Source: Acetobacteraceae bacterium | Lineage (GTDB): Bacteria > Pseudomonadota > Alphaproteobacteria > Acetobacterales > Acetobacteraceae | Length of the DNA: 6,981 nucleotides | Assembly (NCBI GenBank): GCA_003164305.1 | Contig: PLSZ01000451.1 | Coordinates: forward strand, 1 to 6,981 | Reading direction: 5' to 3' | Part shown: positions 5,080 to 6,981 of the stretch, piece after piece | Layout: every line of letters starts with the position of its first letter | Numbering within the stretch: position 1 is the stretch's first letter | Translations under genes and position numbers: made by a program | Notes under the pieces: generated by a model | Database searches by the model: none | The model's input: the letters and a program-made list of their open reading frames with translations, nothing else | What the model was told of the DNA's origin: nothing

Positions 5080-5586
5080 ATGCAACTGTCCACACGCGGC
5101 CGCTACGCGGTCATGGCGATGGTCGATCTGGCGTCCCGCCAGTCGCTCGGCTGCGAATGCGGCCCGGTCTGCCTCGCCGAAATCGCCGCCAGCCAGCAAC
5201 TCAGCCAGTCCTACCTGGAGCAACTCTTCGCCAAGCTGCGCCGTTCGGGACTGGTCGCTTCGGCCCGCGGGCCCGGCGGCGGCTACCGCCTGGCGCGCGA
5301 CTCCGACCGCATTTCCATCGCCGCCATTATCGCCGCCGTCGATGAGCCAATCCGCGCCACCCGCTGCACCGAGCAATCCGGTCCTTGCCTCGCCCTTCCT
5401 GGGCAGCTCACCGACCGATGTCAGACGCACGACCTGTGGGCCGAACTCGGGCGGCAAATCAGTATGTTCCTTGGCAACGTCACCTTGGCCGACGTCGTTC
5501 TTGGTCAAATTCGCGGACGGGCGGTGGCCCCGAGCCGGGGATTCGCGCGCAATGCCGCGGCCCAGAATAAAGTGGCGGCCGAGTAG
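5080..5586 (+). CDS. iscR: Rrf2-family Fe-S cluster-sensing regulator IscR, 168 aa
   Basis: Winged-helix DNA-binding regulator that senses cell Fe-S status through a bound 2Fe-2S cluster. MQLSTRGRYAVMAMVDLA begins helix 1, LSQSYLEQLFAKLRRSGLV (41-59) is the recognition helix region and SARGPGGGYRLAR (61-73) the wing; these are nearly the same as in E. coli IscR, which supports recognition of a type 1 site. Cluster ligands are C96, C103, C114 and H117 (RCTEQSGPC, then DRCQTHDLW). The spacing is C-X6-C-X10-C-X2-H, against C-X5-C-X5-C-X2-H in E. coli, so the ligand loop is longer. Unusually, three more cysteines lie at 25, 27 and 31 (GCECGPVCLAEI), in the loop before helix 2. The C-terminus after residue 145 is variable. 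It sits 2 bases after cysE and 1 base before the desulfurase gene, so co-transcription is nearly certain. The IscR-like operator in front of cysE suggests autoregulation. Confidence 0.93.
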   Translation: MQLSTRGRYAVMAMVDLASRQSLGCECGPVCLAEIAASQQLSQSYLEQLFAKLRRSGLVASARGPGGGYRLARDSDRISIAAIIAAVDEPIRATRCTEQSGPCLALPGQLTDRCQTHDLWAELGRQISMFLGNVTLADVVLGQIRGRAVAPSRGFARNAAAQNKVAAE

Positions 5587-5587
5587 C

Positions 5588-6685
5588 ATGCACTACCTCG
5601 ACGCCAACGCCAGCGAGCCACTGCGCCCCGAGGCGAAGGCGGCGATGGCGGCCGCGTTCGAAATCACCGGCAATCCATCCTCGGTCCACGCGGCCGGCCG
5701 CGCCGCGCGCCGCGTGCTGGAGGATGCCCGGGAAAAGATCGCCGCCTGTTTTGGCGCGCGCGACCAGGACGTCGTGTTTACCTCCGGCGGCACCGAGGCC
5801 GACGCTTTGGCTGTGCACGCCCTGGGCGCCGCTCGCCGCGTGACGATCGGCGCCACCGAGCACGACGCCATCCGCGCCGCCGCGCCCAGCGCCGCGATTC
5901 TGCCGGTCGATCGTCAGGGAGTCGCGGACCTGGACGCGTTGCGGAGCTGGCTTTCCGCGGGACCGCCCGCGCTGGTGTGTCTGATGCTCGCCAACAATGA
6001 GACAGGAACGATCCAGCCGATCGGCGAGGCCGCCGCGCTCTGCCGCGCGCACGGGGCGCTGTTGCATGTCGATGCTGTGCAGGCGGCGGGCCGGTTTCCG
6101 GTCTCTCTGGCGGCGCTCGGCTGTCACGCGATTGCTCTGTCCGCGCACAAACTGGGTGGCCCGAAAGGCGTCGGCGCTTTGCTGCTGACCCCGGAATTGA
6201 CCGGCATCGCGCCGCTGATCGCCGGCGGCGGCCAGGAGCGCGGCCGCAGGGGCGGCACGCCCGCTTTGGCCGCCATAGCGGGTTTCGCGGCTGTGACCGG
6301 CCTCAGCGCGGCCCAGAGCCGGCTCGCGGCGCTACGGGACCGTGTAGAGGCTGCCGCGGTGCAGCATGGCGCCATCGTATGCGGTGGCCAGGCGCCGCGG
6401 CTGGCCAACACCACGGCGCTGGCTCTGCCGGGCGTGCGGGCGGATGCCCAGGTGATCGGGATGGATCTGGAAGGGGTCGCGGTGAGCGCGGGGGCGGCGT
6501 GCAGTTCCGGCAAGGTCCAGACCAGTCATGTGCTGACCGCGATGGGGCTGGGCTCGCTCGCGGGCCAGGCGATTCGGGTGTCGCTGCCGTGGAATGTGAC
6601 CGACGACGCGATCGACGCGTTTGAGGCCGCCTATGCGCGCATGGCCGCTCGTCTGCGTCCGGCTCTGGTCCCAGCCGATGCGTGA
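5588..6685 (+). CDS. Cysteine desulfurase (NifS/IscS-like aminotransferase class V), short form, 365 aa
   Basis: PLP enzyme that takes sulfur from cysteine, leaving alanine, and carries it as a persulfide for Fe-S cluster assembly or other thio-transfer. It has the N-terminal YLDANASEPL, GNPSSVHAAGR, FTSGGTEADALA, H92 in ATEHDAI (stacks on PLP), NNETGTIQPI, D162 in HVDAVQAAG, the PLP lysine K188 in LSAHKLGGPKGVGAL, GGGQERGRRGGTP, the catalytic C305 in SAGAACSSGKVQTSHVL and R330 in IRVSLPW. At 365 aa it is shorter than typical IscS (about 400). The start at 5588, 1 base after the iscR stop, gives the normal N-terminus. The frame is open back to 5342, but that extension overlaps the second half of iscR and has no family similarity. 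No strong Shine-Dalgarno sequence is seen, so translational coupling to iscR is likely. A second desulfurase gene follows directly; which of the two feeds the assembly machinery cannot be told here. Confidence 0.93.
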   Translation: MHYLDANASEPLRPEAKAAMAAAFEITGNPSSVHAAGRAARRVLEDAREKIAACFGARDQDVVFTSGGTEADALAVHALGAARRVTIGATEHDAIRAAAPSAAILPVDRQGVADLDALRSWLSAGPPALVCLMLANNETGTIQPIGEAAALCRAHGALLHVDAVQAAGRFPVSLAALGCHAIALSAHKLGGPKGVGALLLTPELTGIAPLIAGGGQERGRRGGTPALAAIAGFAAVTGLSAAQSRLAALRDRVEAAAVQHGAIVCGGQAPRLANTTALALPGVRADAQVIGMDLEGVAVSAGAACSSGKVQTSHVLTAMGLGSLAGQAIRVSLPWNVTDDAIDAFEAAYARMAARLRPALVPADA

Positions 6686-6702
6686 TCCCATAGAACAATG
6701 TC

Positions 6703-6981
6703 ATGCCAGACGCTCCCATGCCCGCCCTTCCCATGACTGACAGTCCTCCCCGGCCGAACCGGCCCGTCTACCTGGACAACCAGGCCACGACGCGCTGCGA
6801 TCCGCGCGTCGTGGCCGTGATGCTGCCGTGGTTCACCGAGCAATACGGCAATCCGCACAGCGTCGAGCACGTCATGGGCCGCACCGCCGAGGCCGCCGTG
6901 GAAACCGCGCGCGGTCATGTCGCGGCACTTCTGGGCGCGGACCCGCGGGAGATCGTCTTCACCTCGGGCGCGACCGAGAGC
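6703..6981 (+). CDS. Second cysteine desulfurase, IscS-type (3' partial)
   Basis: The first 93 codons of another class V aminotransferase; the gene runs off the right edge. After a proline-rich lead (about residues 1-20) comes [34 protein letters not shown] and, at the edge, [11 protein letters not shown], all at the positions expected for the N-terminal third of IscS (PLP phosphate-binding TSGATES). The PLP lysine and catalytic cysteine are outside the window. The YLDNQATT and GNPHS motifs look more like classical IscS than the preceding gene does. Three in-frame ATG codons, at 6703, 6718 and 6733, are each 15 bases apart; none has a clear Shine-Dalgarno sequence. The first is listed because an in-frame TAG at 6691-6693 lies just upstream, but the true start could be 6733 (MTDSPPRP). 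The gene starts 17 bases after the first desulfurase and probably belongs to the same transcript. Confidence 0.9.
   Translation, partial: MPDAPMPALPMTDSPPRPNRPVYLDNQATTRCDPRVVAVMLPWFTEQYGNPHSVEHVMGRTAEAAVETARGHVAALLGADPREIVFTSGATES

Noticed and set aside
4337..5095. Minus-strand 252-codon frame opposite cysE
   Set aside because: It is antisense to the hexapeptide repeats of cysE; the apparent Asp/Gly-rich repeats are the mirror of those repeats.
5342..5587. N-terminal extension of the first desulfurase frame back to 5342
   Set aside because: It overlaps the second half of iscR in another frame, has no similarity to the class V aminotransferase family, and the normal YLDANAS start follows the ATG at 5588.

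Overview
The window is GC-rich chromosomal DNA that reads as an alphaproteobacterium, probably of the Rhodospirillales or Acetobacteraceae type. This placement is an inference from gene content and protein style: a queG of alphaproteobacterial type, a RHH_4-like regulator, an IscR with an alphaproteobacterial SYLEQLF recognition helix, and a REP-like palindromic element. No rRNA, tRNA, CRISPR array, insertion sequence or phage gene was seen, and the gene density is that of an ordinary chromosome.

Layout. Bases 1-418 hold the C-terminal receiver domain of a larger protein, most likely a hybrid histidine kinase that starts outside the window. A small convergent gene of unknown function (456-635, minus) and a ribbon-helix-helix regulator (711-1016, minus) follow, with three 17-bp tandem repeats at the convergent junction. 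The regulator is divergent from a secreted right-handed beta-helix protein (1067-1987, plus), and an 11-bp palindrome lies between them. The beta-helix gene meets queG (1984-3171, minus) tail to tail; both stop codons share the tetranucleotide CTAG. The last ~40 codons of queG contain an 80-bp palindromic repeat element. Upstream of queG on the same strand is an alpha/beta hydrolase gene (3271-3936).

The right part is a tight plus-strand cluster: serine O-acetyltransferase (cysE-like, 4355-5077), an Rrf2-family regulator of IscR type (5080-5586), a short cysteine desulfurase (5588-6685) and the start of a second cysteine desulfurase (6703 to beyond the edge). Gaps are 2, 1 and 17 bases. The genes form a logical chain: acetylserine is made for cysteine synthesis, cysteine is desulfurated, sulfur goes to Fe-S cluster assembly, and IscR senses cluster supply. 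The genes beyond the right edge are probably Fe-S scaffold genes (suf or isc), but this cannot be seen.

The most informative non-coding region is the 418-base gap in front of cysE. Bases 4121-4145 match the E. coli type 1 IscR operator in architecture (ATA-N3-GACT, five bases, AGTC-N3-TAT) and overlap a TTGACT -35-like box. This suggests that the whole cluster is autoregulated by its own IscR from a promoter about 200 bases upstream of cysE. The resulting leader RNA contains a strong hairpin with a competing outer pairing. No clearly new biological system was found. The IscR operator with its structured leader, the extra cysteine trio in IscR and the repeat captured in queG are the points worth checking.
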